Positions 7,849-16,934 are shown, counted from the first letter of the stretch. The stretch is DNA of 64,000 nucleotides from Bradyrhizobium sp. 1(2017) (GCF_011602485.2 NZ_CP050022.2:7794281-7858280); one strand, 5' to 3'. Numbers and translations are program-made. Notes: generated by a model not told the origin, from the sequence alone.

Positions 7849-8528
7849 CTACTGATCTCGCTCTCTCAGCAGGGGCTTCTCATGCAAAACCGCGCTCAAT
7901 AGCGAATTGTGGACCTCGATGTGTCCATTATAGCTGATGAAGCCCAGCCTGCGAAACTTGTTCATGAATAGCTGACGCGGGATCGCGTGGTCCCGATCAT
8001 CTCCGCCAATGTTTCCTGACTAATGTTCGCGCTGATCGGCTGCGGATTGCCTTCCTTGCCGAAATTGGCGAGCAGCAACAGGAGTCGAGCAAGCCGCCGC
8101 TCGCTCGAATTGAAGAGCTGGTCGATCAGGTCCTCCTCAATCCGACTGTTCCGGGTCAGGAGATACGACATGAAGAGCTGTGAAAAGTTCGGCTCGTCAC
8201 GAATAGCCCCCATCATCGCGTCTTTGGTGATCGACGTGATGACGCAATCCTCCATCGTCGTTGTCGTCGCGATGCGTAACGGATGACCGTTCATGCATCC
8301 TTCGCCAAAGAATTGGCCGGGCTCCAGAATTGCGACAACCGCCTCCTTACCCTGCTCAGATACGACCGTTAGCTTCACTTTGCCTTTTTGAATGTAAAAC
8401 ACCGAGTCTGCGACATCGCCTTGCTGGAACACGCGCCGGTTCTTGGGAAGCTCGAGAATCGTTTTCCCCGCGCCCACTTTGGCGAGGAATTTTTTGGGGT
8501 CAAAGATGTCCTTGGTTGGCTTGGCCAC
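7849..8528 (-). pseudogene. Crp/Fnr-family regulator, frameshifted in the DNA-binding helix
   Basis: The first 188 residues hold a cyclic-nucleotide-binding-type domain (FQQGDVADSVFYIQKGKVKL, GQFFGEGCMNG), the dimer helix (NSRIEEDLIDQLFNSSERRLARLLLLL) and the start of the winged helix (ISQETLAEMIGTTRSRVS). One base is missing near 7965-7970. In the other frame the sequence continues FMNKFRRLGFISYNGHIEVH and runs to a TAG at 7849. The product therefore stops inside the recognition helix. The family usually activates stress or oxygen-response genes; this copy probably cannot bind DNA. No Cys cluster for iron-sulphur sensing is seen. Confidence 0.75.
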
Positions 8529-8940
8529 GAGAGCCTCCCCTGACTCACAAACTTGTCCGATCTCGGTTAACTGACAAACGCACAGGTATTTTGAACGAGT
8601 GGCGAGTGTTGTTTAGCCAGCTAATCGCTTGCGGCGCTAACCCCATTTTCAAACATTACCTGTTGATTTTCACCAGTTCTACAGAAAAGCCCGACTTTTG
8701 AGCGCGTCAGTTTGCTGCCCGCCGGGCGGCATCCGCCGGCAGTCCCGCAAACGCATCGAGCATAGGCTGCCACTCACCAGATCAGGCGACGGCCACGATC
8801 TGAACGTGAGCGCGGTTGACATGTTGAAGTGGACGGATATTGAAACCGGTAGGCCCTGCGTAACCTGCGGATGCTCGCCTCAACTCAACCCTGAGGTCGG
8901 GAGAGCGAGGCAGCTCGGGATTCCGAGTTTGATAGACGTC
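8529..8940. other. Gap with no gene
   Basis: Upstream region of the Crp/Fnr relic. No frame with a start signal is seen on either strand. Confidence 0.4.
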
Positions 8941-9155
8941 TTATGGGAGCGGCTCGCCGTCAGCCTGTCGTCTTTGCCGTACCGTTGGCCGTTTCGGTAT
9001 CAGCCATTCCTTCCTGTTTGCTGCGAGGCGAAGCTGCGCGGCGCTTCTGATGGCTTTGCATCGCATCGGGTAGCAACTTCTGCCTGTGCCAAAGCCTCGG
9101 ATGCCCGGGCAGCCCAATCGCGACGGTCGAGATCGTGCGGCGGTGAGTCTGTCAT
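8941..9155 (-). pseudogene. Small helical protein, frameshifted
   Basis: The frame starts MTDSPPHDLDRRDWAARASE ALAQA, then needs two frame changes to read on as AIRSAAQLRLAANRKEWLIPKR. The pieces fit a family of 50-70 residue helical Bradyrhizobium proteins of unknown role. As it stands the gene would give a 51-residue product with an unrelated tail. Confidence 0.35.
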
Positions 9156-9459
9156 TTCATCCTTGTTACTTTGGCTCTCACATCGCTGCACCATGAATCT
9201 GGATAAGGCGGAATAGCGATCGCACTCTCCTGTGCTCATGAATGCTGATGGTCGCGAGGTGACGCGGCAGTATGCTGGCTCGGCAGCTCAACGCGCAGGT
9301 CAATATTGCTCACTCTCGTGCCCTCTTATTTGTGCGCCGGGGCTCGTTATTTGAACCTTCGATCCCCATGTCTATCTAAGTCTGACGGTCCGGAGTGGCC
9401 GGAGATTTAAATCTCTGCAATACCGCGCAAAGGCAGCCGAGTACGAGGAACTGATTAAG
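9156..9459. other. Gap holding the lost N-terminus of the next gene
   Basis: From 9421 the frame of the following gene already reads like coding sequence (YRAKAAEYEELIK). An ATG at 9368 is out of frame with it, so the original start was probably lost by a frameshift near 9370-9410. Confidence 0.35.
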
Positions 9460-9900
9460 GTGTCGGCCGACCCGGATGAGATCCGTAGATTTCAAGAGCT
9501 GCAGAACCGATTTGCCTCGCTCGCCGATAACGCGCAAGGACTGGCGGGCGAGTATGACAATGCGGTGGCGGAACAGGGCCGATCGCACGGCGTAGCCTTT
9601 GCGGCCGAAGAAGAGCTTGTTCTGCGGTGTCTTGGCGCAGCTATCATCATGCAATGGAACGCTCCACCGACGACGTTGCAACGGGAAATCTTCGACACCG
9701 CCGGGTCGATTGGCAAATTGCTGGAGACGGCGGCGCTCCGCGGCCAAATCGCCCGATTTCTTCATAACCACAAGGATGACGCCGGTCACGGCAAATTGCC
9801 TCTAACAGAAGACATGCCTGCCGATGCAAGATCGAGCACTTTGGCTTTCTCTCGGTGGGACAACGAGGGAGGCGCAGTTCGCGACGCGCTGCCGATCTGA
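9460..9900 (+). CDS. Hypothetical helical protein, N-terminus damaged
   Basis: The frame encodes PDEIRRFQELQNRFASLADNAQ, a helical block common in short Bradyrhizobium proteins, and ends in PADARSSTLAFSRWDNEGG at 9900. Coding-like sequence begins earlier, at 9421, without a start codon, so only a GTG at 9460 is available. The gene may therefore be inactive. It is followed 26 bases later by another small gene. No function recognised. Confidence 0.4.
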   Translation: MSADPDEIRRFQELQNRFASLADNAQGLAGEYDNAVAEQGRSHGVAFAAEEELVLRCLGAAIIMQWNAPPTTLQREIFDTAGSIGKLLETAALRGQIARFLHNHKDDAGHGKLPLTEDMPADARSSTLAFSRWDNEGGAVRDALPI

Positions 9901-9926
9901 CCGGACGCCCATTACAGGAGGTTTCC

Positions 9927-10298
9927 ATGTCACTTACACAGTTTCGGGTCGATGACTGTCCACATACCATGGACGGGTTGCGGCTTCTTGCTCAGGATGC
10001 AAATCAACAGATCGAGGCGTTCATGAGCCGGAAAGTGATGGACATTTGGGCGGAGTCTGTGGAGCATCGTGGAGGACGACAAAGTCTATTTCGCGATCAA
10101 TACAACGCCCTTGGTAGACTGAACCTTGCCGCCCTTCAGCGGATTGTGAGCGCGAAATATCAGCGAGGCCCTGCATTCAACCGCCAACATCCCTTTGTCG
10201 AGATACTATTCTCTGACATTACGGAAAGCCGCGAGGCTCTAAATCTGAGTCAACTCGTGCGAGAAGCGTTGCCGCCAGCATTTCATAGGCTGGCCTGA
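9927..10298 (+). CDS. Hypothetical protein
   Basis: This 123-residue soluble protein (MSLTQFRVDDCPHTMDGLRLLAQDANQQIEAF...) has a strong AGGAGG seven bases before the ATG. The composition looks normal for a folded helical protein, with one Cys and no membrane segment. It lies 26 bases after the gene ending at 9900, so the two may be cotranscribed. I do not recognise the family. Confidence 0.6.
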   Translation: MSLTQFRVDDCPHTMDGLRLLAQDANQQIEAFMSRKVMDIWAESVEHRGGRQSLFRDQYNALGRLNLAALQRIVSAKYQRGPAFNRQHPFVEILFSDITESREALNLSQLVREALPPAFHRLA

Positions 10299-10353
10299 GA
10301 TCGATCTACACCACGAAAGTGCTGCCGACCAACAGGGGGATCGGTGGGCGGTT

Positions 10354-10539
10354 ATGGCGAAAGTCAAAACCTGCAAAACAAGAATAGCCGGAGTTTCTAC
10401 TCGACGAATCGCGAGATCGATAAGAAGAGCAATGAATCCGCCCACCGGTGAAGAGCGGAAGGAATGCAAGCGTCAACTGGCGGATCGACCGAATTGCGAA
10501 GGGCGCCTCGACCAGCCGAGGAGAGGGTGGTTAAGATGA
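10354..10539 (+). CDS. Doubtful small basic protein
   Basis: This 61-residue frame is rich in Arg and Lys and uses AGA/ATA codons unlike its neighbours. The ribosome-binding site is weak. It overlaps the next start by four bases. I list it as possible only. Confidence 0.25.
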   Translation: MAKVKTCKTRIAGVSTRRIARSIRRAMNPPTGEERKECKRQLADRPNCEGRLDQPRRGWLR

Positions 10540-10889
10540 TGATGCCAGCGAAAGCCGAGGCCCCACCTCTGCCTGTCTTCGTGCTGGAGATCGATGGTCA
10601 GCCAATTCTGGCGTTCAGAGCGGCGACGTTTCGTCAGGCCAGAGAACTCGGCAAGGAGGACTGGTTGCAAGAAGACTTGAAGCGAATGATGATTGGGTAC
10701 AGGCCGCTTTGGGATGGGAAGTCTCCGATCCGGGTGCGTCGGGCCGGCCCGGCAGAAGAAGTGTACTACGTTGACGCCAAAACGGAGAACGCTCCGGGCG
10801 ACTTGCCTTTGGTCTATCTGATCCAGCGCGACGATGAAATGGATACAACTGGTCCCGTTACTCGTGGATCATTTCCGCCCCGGAGATGA
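10536..10889 (+). CDS. Conserved small hypothetical protein
   Basis: This 117-residue protein contains VLEIDGQPILAFRAATFRQA, WLQEDLKRM, PLWDGKSPIRVRRA and LPLVYLIQRDD, a pattern I associate with a recurrent Bradyrhizobium family of unknown role. The start at 10536 follows GAGAGGG. Upstream in-frame starts would add a random-looking extension. Soluble; no catalytic motif is visible. Confidence 0.6.
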   Translation: MMMPAKAEAPPLPVFVLEIDGQPILAFRAATFRQARELGKEDWLQEDLKRMMIGYRPLWDGKSPIRVRRAGPAEEVYYVDAKTENAPGDLPLVYLIQRDDEMDTTGPVTRGSFPPRR

Positions 10890-11004
10890 GCTCGAACTGA
10901 CACCTTATCGGTGGACTGTGTCAGATTGGTAGACGAGCGAACCGGGACCTGCTGCAGTGATGGATCCTTCAAACGACCTCCTCAGTTAGGCCGTGTACTC
11001 ATCT

Positions 11005-12360
11005 GTGGACGCCCCGCCAGATGCAAGCGGTTTTTGAAGAAGATTGGCACGTAGTCGGATGCTGCCATCTGTCCGGCCTCTGATGCAGCGATGGAGCTGC
11101 GGGCCCGTATGGGAGTTCGCGGACCGGAACCAAATCATAAATGCGTGCTCTGGGCACGATGAGTACATCTGGTTCTTCCGGCCCCGTCTCGCCGACTGTT
11201 GCGCCATACTCTCCTTCGACCGACTGCACCTGCGACGACCTCAGGCCCGCCAGGCTCACGCCATGGCCGCGACCGGAGCTCTGTAGTTTTCCTGCTTTAC
11301 AAGCAGCGCCCAGACGATCCGCGCCATCTTGTTCGCGAGCGCCACGGTTACCAGCATGCGCGGTTTGCGTGCCAGCATCTGCTCGAGCCACGAACCTCTT
11401 GGCGCGCCCCGTTTGCTCGCCTGCTGCACGACGGCGCTGCTGCCGATGATGAGGAGGCGCCTGAGCGTGCGTTCGCCCATTTTGGACGTCGCGCCAAGCT
11501 TCTGTTTGCCACCCGTCGATCGTTGAAGAGGCGTAAGCCCCAGCCAGGCGGCAAAGTCGCGGCCCTTGGCGAAGGTCTCGATCGGCGGCGCTAGGGCGGC
11601 GATCGCTGTGGCGGAGATCGGGCCGATGCCAGGAACGGTCATCAGCCTGCGCGATACTTCGTCCTCGCGAGCACGTCGCGCGATTTCCTGGTCGAGGTCC
11701 GCGACCTTGCCATTGAGGTCGGTCAGCAGGTCCAACATCAATCGGAACATGGCGTGGGCCGCTTTGGGGAGCGAGCTGGCCATCTCTTCTTCCTCGATCA
11801 GGTCGGTAAGCATCGTCACGTGCGACGGCCCCTTAGGTGCGACCCATCCATATTCAGTGAGGTGTCCCCGGATCGCGTTGATGAGCTGCGTTCGCTGCCG
11901 CACTAACAGGTCACGGGTCCGAAACACCAGACCCGCCGCCTGTTGCTGTTCGCTCTTCACGGCCACGAACCGCATGCTCGGCCGCTGCGCTGCTTCGCAG
12001 ATCGCCTCGGCATCGATCGCGTCATTCTTTTGCCGCTTCACAAACGGCTTTACGTAGGCGGGAGGGATCAGCCGAACTTCATGGCCAAGCTGGGTCAGTT
12101 GACGGGCCCAGTGATGCGCTCCGCCACATGCCTCCAGAGCTACCGTGCAACTCGGCTGAGCTGCGAAGAAATCCAGCAGCTTTCCTCGGCTGATCCGTTT
12201 GCTGAATATTGCTCGCCCTTTCCCGTCTGCTCCATGAGCGTGGAAAACATGCTTGGCGATATCCAGACCGATTATGATAACCTCTGACACGGACGCCTCC
12301 CTTAAGTGGTGCTCAACACCTCCACTTTGGCACATCGATGCCGTCGGGCGGGGCGTCCAC
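11005..12360 (-). mobile_element. IS1111-type IS110-family insertion sequence
   Basis: A perfect 14-base inverted repeat, GTGGACGCCCCGCC at 11005-11018 and its complement at 12347-12360, flanks a single transposase gene. Such sub-terminal inverted repeats mark the IS1111 group of IS110; the true ends should lie a few bases further out. Confidence 0.8.
11256..12290 (-). CDS. IS110/IS1111 transposase
   Basis: This 344-residue transposase has the RuvC-like N-terminal domain starting IIIGLDIAKHVF, with further acidic residues in VALEACGG and KNDAIDAEAICEA (the DEDD set). The C-terminal transposase_20 domain follows, with the LMTVPGIGPISATAIAA helix-hairpin-helix, GLTPLQRSTGGKQKLG and the conserved Ser near LIIGSSAVV. 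The start is GTG at 12290, which gives the usual length; longer in-frame starts run into the terminal repeat. The frame looks intact, so the element may be active. Confidence 0.85.
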   Translation of the reverse strand: MSEVIIIGLDIAKHVFHAHGADGKGRAIFSKRISRGKLLDFFAAQPSCTVALEACGGAHHWARQLTQLGHEVRLIPPAYVKPFVKRQKNDAIDAEAICEAAQRPSMRFVAVKSEQQQAAGLVFRTRDLLVRQRTQLINAIRGHLTEYGWVAPKGPSHVTMLTDLIEEEEMASSLPKAAHAMFRLMLDLLTDLNGKVADLDQEIARRAREDEVSRRLMTVPGIGPISATAIAALAPPIETFAKGRDFAAWLGLTPLQRSTGGKQKLGATSKMGERTLRRLLIIGSSAVVQQASKRGAPRGSWLEQMLARKPRMLVTVALANKMARIVWALLVKQENYRAPVAAMA

Positions 12361-12438
12361 CCCATCATAAATCAGAGCGCTTGCGTCAGGACGTCTGAAG
12401 TCCGCTTGCGAGACGACAGCAGAGCAACAGGCGGACGT

Positions 12439-12639
12439 TTACTGACTCTCGGAGGATGGGTCGGACTGACTCGAAGCTGGGTCAGCTTTGTACCGGCCCA
12501 ACAGGATGGATGGATCAGACTCCGCCAAAACCTTTTTTGCGAATCTGATAAACTCCCGGGCGCGTTCGATCTCATCGCGATCATAGTCGCGTGGTCGAAA
12601 AATCGGGATTTGAGGCGCCGGGCGAGGTTTTTCGGGCAT
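12439..12639 (-). CDS. Small hypothetical protein
   Basis: This 66-residue protein (MPEKPRPAPQIPIFRPRD...) has a helical block EIERAREFIRFAKKVLAESDPSILLG and a polar serine-rich tail. It lies 39 bases downstream of the gene at 12679-12855 on the same strand, so the two may form an operon under the leader at 12856-12940. Function unknown. Confidence 0.55.
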   Translation of the reverse strand: MPEKPRPAPQIPIFRPRDYDRDEIERAREFIRFAKKVLAESDPSILLGRYKADPASSQSDPSSESQ

Positions 12640-12678
12640 GGGTCGTCGAGCCGTGACCGAATGGGAAACGCAGAAAAG

Positions 12679-12855
12679 CTATTTAGGTTTCTTTATTTCA
12701 CGGAGGAAGGCAAGACGGATTTCCTGGCGGTGCCGGGTCCTCTCGCATTGCGCCATCATCTCTTTGCGCTGTTCAGCAAGGTCACGACTGCGGGCAATCG
12801 CCCGGTCGGCAGCATCCAATAATTCCTGGGTTTCCAGGCTAAACGCGTCAACCAT
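12679..12855 (-). CDS. Small helical protein under the candidate leader
   Basis: This 58-residue protein (MVDAFSLETQELLDAADRAI...) is predicted to be a helical hairpin with charged surface. The start at 12855 is preferred because GGAGC lies just upstream and because the conserved leader ends there. No function is recognised. Confidence 0.6.
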   Translation of the reverse strand: MVDAFSLETQELLDAADRAIARSRDLAEQRKEMMAQCERTRHRQEIRLAFLREIKKPK

Positions 12856-12940
12856 CGCGTGCTCCTTCTGCGTATGCAGGCGGGAGCGCAATCGGTCTCT
12901 CGGCCACCGACGCCTACGGGCAGAGCCGAAGCCGGTGATG
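12856..12940 (-). promoter_or_regulatory. Candidate structured 5' leader (copy 2 of 7)
   Basis: Read on the minus strand: TCACCG (12938-12933), then CGGTGG (12909-12904), CCGAGAG, GCGCTCCCGCC, and GGAGC (12865-12861) as ribosome-binding site. GCTCC (12887-12883) and GGAGC form a 5-bp stem. The upstream stem has one mismatch relative to the other copies. Confidence 0.55.
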
Positions 12941-13023
12941 GCGAGACAATATACCGTTTGCCAGAGGGTTCCTAGCTCGGATTAGAATGGTCCGGTTCCA
13001 GTCGTCATTTGGCCGGCCAGGTT

Positions 13024-13835
13024 GAGCCTGTCTACCGAGCCGTGATTCAAGCTCCTGATCGGGGGAGCGAATCATGCGCTACGAACTCACTGACGACGAG
13101 TGGGCAGCCATCAAGGCAATGCTGCCGAGCAAGCCGCGCGGCGTGCCACGAGTGAATGACCGACGAGTTCTTAATGGAATCTTCTGGGTCTTGCGATCCG
13201 GAGCACCATGGCGCGACCTGCCACGCAACTTCGGTCCTTATACGACCTGCTACAATCGATTCGTTCGCTGGCGAAGAGCTGGTGTATGGGCCAAGATCAT
13301 GAACGCATTGGCAGCCGCACATGACGCTGCTGTGCAGATGATTGACACCTCGATTGTCCGCGTGCATCAGCACGGCGCCTGCATCAACCGGAGCAACAGA
13401 CAGTCGATTGGACGGTCTCGAGGTGGGTTGACCAGCAAGATTCATGCGCTCGTGGACACCAATGGCCTGCCAGTACGCTTGGCGCTGTCAGCAGGTGAGG
13501 CCCACGACAATCGGCTTGCCGGAAAGCTCATGTCTAACCTACAGCCCGGATCAATGCTGCTTGCTGACCGCGGCTACGACGCCGATTGGATTAGAGAGCT
13601 TGCCGTGAAGAGGGGCGCATGGGCCAACATCCCTCCCAAAAGCAATCGCACCAGCCCAATTTGCTTCAGTCCTTATCTCTACCGCGCCCGCAACCGGGTC
13701 GAACGATTCTTCAACAGCTTCAAGCAATGTCGCAGGGTCGCCACGCGCTACGACAAGCTTGCCGCCAACTACCTGGCCTTCGTCCAACTCGCGTCAATCC
13801 GGCTATGGCTGCGCGTTAATGAGTCCACGCCCTAG
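13024..13835 (+). mobile_element. IS5-family insertion sequence, right copy, 3' end missing
   Basis: It is a close relative of the copy at 67-882 in the opposite orientation. The 5' end is placed at GAGCCTGTC (13024) from the first bases shared with the other copy. The 3' terminal repeat is cut off by the IS701-like element inserted at CTAG 13832-13835. Confidence 0.8.
13074..13835 (+). CDS. IS5-family transposase
   Basis: This 253-residue single-frame DDE transposase has all blocks seen in the two-frame left copy: DRRVLNGIFWVLRSGAPWRDLP, MIDTSIVRVHQHG, SRGGLTSKIHALVDTNGLP, LLADRGYDADWIRE and the glutamate block RARNRVERFFNSFKQCRR. It ends ESTP with TAG formed by the CTAG junction. The protein looks complete, but with the 3' repeat gone the element cannot move on its own. 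Confidence 0.85.
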   Translation: MRYELTDDEWAAIKAMLPSKPRGVPRVNDRRVLNGIFWVLRSGAPWRDLPRNFGPYTTCYNRFVRWRRAGVWAKIMNALAAAHDAAVQMIDTSIVRVHQHGACINRSNRQSIGRSRGGLTSKIHALVDTNGLPVRLALSAGEAHDNRLAGKLMSNLQPGSMLLADRGYDADWIRELAVKRGAWANIPPKSNRTSPICFSPYLYRARNRVERFFNSFKQCRRVATRYDKLAANYLAFVQLASIRLWLRVNESTP

Positions 13836-15280
13836 CACTACTTTGGCAGAATGTTGATTTTGCCGTGTTTTATAGGATTCCCGAATCAATTTTTCAATGA
13901 TTCATGGGTGGTCGGCTCTTGGAGGGCTGACCATGCCGGGATGGGAAGACGAACTTGAACGCTGGCTGATGCCGTTCTTGGACCGGCTGGGTCATAAGGC
14001 CCGGCAGCGTATGTGTCCTCTGTATGTTGCGGGATTGATCGGTCCGGGCGATCGCAAGAGCGTTCAGCCAATGGCGGAACGCCTTGCCACGAGCAACTAC
14101 GACCAGTTGCACCATTTTATTGCGGACGGTGTCTGGGATGCGACGTCGCTGGAGACGGAGTTGCTCAACCAAGCGGACCGACTTGTGGCGGCAGGGATGC
14201 GGTGCTCGTTATTGATGACACCTCACTGCCGAAGAAAGGTGAGCGATCGGTCGGTGTTGCGGCTCAATACGCGTCGGCTCTCGGTAAGACTGCAAATTGC
14301 CAAACGCTGGTGTCTTTAACGCTTGCGCGCGGCGAAGTGCCAGTGATGGTCGCGTTACGTCTCTTTCTGCCTGACAGCTGGACAGGCGACATGTCTCGTT
14401 TGAAGCGCGCTCGCGTGCCAATCGAACACCGAACGCCAAGGTCCAAGCCGGAGATCGCATTGGCCGAGATTGACCGCGCGATGGCAGCCAACATGCGCTT
14501 TGGATGTGTTCTGGCGGATGCGGGATACGGCCTCAGCGCACCGTTTCGCCAAGGGCTAACAGAGCGCGGGCTGACCTGGGCTGTCGGTATCCCTCGGCAC
14601 CAGAAAGTGTATCCGGTCGATGTGAAGCTCATTTGGCCGATCACCAAAGTCCGTGGCAAGCCACGAAAGCACCACGTGCTCGATATCTTATCGATTGCCG
14701 CAGAACAAATGCTGGCCAGCGCCAAAAGGGAAACCGTGAGTTGGCGTAGCGGGACGAAAGGTCGGCTTAAAGCTCGTTTTGCTGCTCTCCGTGTCCGCAC
14801 CGCCGACGGCCCTCCGCAGCGAATATGGGATAAAGGTCAGCAGCATCTCCCAGGCGACGAAGCCTGGCTCATTGGCGAGCAACGTACCTCCGGGAGAAGA
14901 AATACTATCTTGCCAATCTTCCGGCTGCGACGGATCTGCGCACCCTGGCCGCCACCATCAAGGCACGGTGGATTTGTGAGCAGGCGCATCAGCAGCTGAA
15001 GGAGGAGCTTGGACTTGATCACTTCGAAGGGCGATCTTGGCAAGGTCTTCATCGCCACGCTTTGATGACAATGATTGCCTACGCCTTCCTGCAACATCGT
15101 CGCCTCGCATACGCGGGGCGGAAAAAAAAGAATCAACGGGCCTCCGCCTCAGCCAACCATGCCAGCCGTACGTCACGCCATCGTCGATCTCATCCTTCGG
15201 CCGCCGTCTCAGCAGTGCCCATATTGCCGAAAGAAAATCCGTGAAAAACAGCCGCGAAAACACAATCTGCCAAAGTAGTG
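13836..15280 (+). mobile_element. IS701-like insertion sequence, full length
   Basis: Perfect 14-base terminal inverted repeats (CACTACTTTGGCAG at 13836-13849; complement at 15267-15280) are flanked by CTAG on both sides (13832-13835 and 15281-15284). CTAG is a target duplication typical of IS701 relatives. The left flank is the end of IS5 and the right flank is the end of otsA, so the two flanks did not come from one simple insertion. Confidence 0.85.
13933..15278 (+). pseudogene. IS701-family transposase with three frameshifts
   Basis: The three catalytic blocks are readable: VLVIDDTSLPKKG (first Asp), CVLADAGYG (second Asp) and [20 protein letters not shown] (Glu). They sit in different frames. 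One base is missing near 14195, another near 14898, and the A8 run at 15121-15128 causes a third frame change before the Cys-rich tail QQCPYCRKK. The natural protein would be about 450 residues. This copy could only move with a transposase supplied by another copy. Confidence 0.8.
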
Positions 15281-16645
15281 CTAGTTGCCGAGGGCCCCAA
15301 GGAAACTCTCGCGCCACGCCGTAATGCTATTGCGGCGGAGGACCGCCATCATGGCCCGCCAACGTTCGGATCTCTCTTCAAGTGGCATTTCCAGCGCAGT
15401 CTTCAATGCTTCGGCGACGGCCTCGGGGTCATACGGGTTGGCGATCACCGCAGCGTCGAGTTCGTAGGCTGCGCCTGCAAAGGGCGAGAGAATGAGCACG
15501 CCGGGGTCGTCGGAGATCTGTGCAGCGACATACTCTTTGGCGACCAGGTTCATCCCGTCGCGCAACGGAGTGACAAGAGCCACGCGGCTGAGCCGAAAGA
15601 ACCCAGCGAGCGAGCGCTGGGAGAAGCTCCTGTTCAGATACTGGATTGGCGCCCAATCGAGTTCCGCGAAGCGTCCGGCCACATCTCCCGCCAGCGCGCC
15701 GAGTCTCTGCCTCAGCTCACGATATTCAGGAACCTCGCTGCGCGTCGCGGTGGCGATCTGCAGCAAGCGGACATGGTTGCGGTACGCGGGATAGGCTTCG
15801 AGAAAGCGGGCGAATGCTTTGAACCGGTGCTCGAGCCCCTTACTGTAATCCAGCCGGTCCACCCCAATGATAAGCTGGCGCCCCCGGAGACTCTCCTGCA
15901 GCCGGCGCGCCGTTCGGGATTTCACAGCGCCACTGGCCATTTCGGCAATGGCTTCAGTATCGATACCGATCGGGAAGGCACCGGCGCGTAGAACCCGATC
16001 GAAAGCGTGAACGTGGCCATCGGTCGAAATCTTGCCGCCTGCACGGCGCGAGATGGCGTCATGGAACGCGGTCAAATCCTCCGTTGTCTGGAAGCCGACG
16101 AGATCATAGGCGCAGAGTGATTTCAGCAGGTCGTCGCAGTGAGGAAGGGTCGCCATTACCCCCAAAGACGGAAACGGCGTATGCAAGAAGAACCCGATCC
16201 GTTGTGTGGTCCTGGCGCGGCGAAGTTCCTCGGCCATGGGGATCAGGTGATAGTCATGCACCCAGACGAGATCACTCGGGTTGAGCAGCGGCGCCAGGGC
16301 GTTGGCGAGCAGTGCGTTCACCCGTCGATAGGCGGCCAAGTCGCGGCGGGTAAAGTTCATGAGATCGAGTCGATAGTGGAATAGAGGCCACAGTGCCGCG
16401 TTGGAAAAGCCGCTGTAGTAGCCGTCATAATCCGCGCGGCTAAGATCGACGGTGGCGTACGTCACGCCCTCGGTCTCGAAAACATTCGGCTCCGGTGCCG
16501 TTTCTCCTAGCCTGCCACTCCACCCAAACCATAATCCTCCAGCCTGATGCAGAGCATCGACGAGGCCGGTCACGAGCCCGCCGCTGCGCTGCGCAGCTTC
16601 TCCCGGCAAGGCGACACGGTTGGAGACGACGACCAAGCGGCTCAA
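15281..16645 (-). CDS. otsA: Trehalose-6-phosphate synthase
   Basis: This is a GT20-family glucosyltransferase that makes trehalose 6-phosphate from UDP-glucose and glucose 6-phosphate in the cytosol, for osmotic and desiccation tolerance. At 454 residues it is close to the family's usual length. Visible landmarks are the N-terminal VVVSNRVALP with the GGL loop, LVWVHDYHLIPMAEELR, RIGFFLHTPFP, GVDRLDYSKGLEHRFKAF, and the nucleotide-binding DGMNLVAKEYVAAQ followed by LILSPFAGAAYEL. The stop codon TAG is part of the CTAG beside the IS701-like element, so the last residue or residues may have been altered. No otsB phosphatase gene is next to it. Confidence 0.92.
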   Translation of the reverse strand: MSRLVVVSNRVALPGEAAQRSGGLVTGLVDALHQAGGLWFGWSGRLGETAPEPNVFETEGVTYATVDLSRADYDGYYSGFSNAALWPLFHYRLDLMNFTRRDLAAYRRVNALLANALAPLLNPSDLVWVHDYHLIPMAEELRRARTTQRIGFFLHTPFPSLGVMATLPHCDDLLKSLCAYDLVGFQTTEDLTAFHDAISRRAGGKISTDGHVHAFDRVLRAGAFPIGIDTEAIAEMASGAVKSRTARRLQESLRGRQLIIGVDRLDYSKGLEHRFKAFARFLEAYPAYRNHVRLLQIATATRSEVPEYRELRQRLGALAGDVAGRFAELDWAPIQYLNRSFSQRSLAGFFRLSRVALVTPLRDGMNLVAKEYVAAQISDDPGVLILSPFAGAAYELDAAVIANPYDPEAVAEALKTALEMPLEERSERWRAMMAVLRRNSITAWRESFLGALGN

Positions 16646-16769
16646 GCGGGTTCCCCGGTCCTTTCAGATTACCTTAACCGGGAAATGGTGGTCGTTGCAC
16701 GGAACATGTCGTCGCCACCGACAAGATCTTCGGGAGAACGCCGGGCCAACGCAGCCCTCACATACAGGA

Positions 16770-16934
16770 TCAAAGCCGACCCAGCAGCAGCAATACGAGG
16801 AGGATGACCACGATGGTACCAATGACACCCATGCCACCGTGGCCATAGCCGTAGCCGTAGCCGCCAAAGCGGCCGCTGAAGCCGCCAAGCAGGAAGATGA
16901 CGAGAACAATGATGATGATAAGTCCGATCGACAT
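16770..16934 (-). CDS. Small double-TM glycine/tyrosine-rich protein
   Basis: This 54-residue membrane protein has two hydrophobic helices (IGLIIIIVLVIFLLGGF and VIGTIVVILLVLLLLGRL) separated by a GRFGGYGYGYGHGGMG loop. It resembles DUF3309-type small proteins of Rhizobiales. The start follows GAGGAGCC. It lies between otsA and a dead histidine kinase. Role unknown; such proteins often belong to stress regulons. Confidence 0.7.
   Translation of the reverse strand: MSIGLIIIIVLVIFLLGGFSGRFGGYGYGYGHGGMGVIGTIVVILLVLLLLGRL

Noticed and set aside
13050..13076. GCTCC...GGAGC hairpin before the right IS5 transposase
   Set aside because: The left IS5 copy does not keep this pairing, so it is probably chance or element-specific and not part of the leader family.
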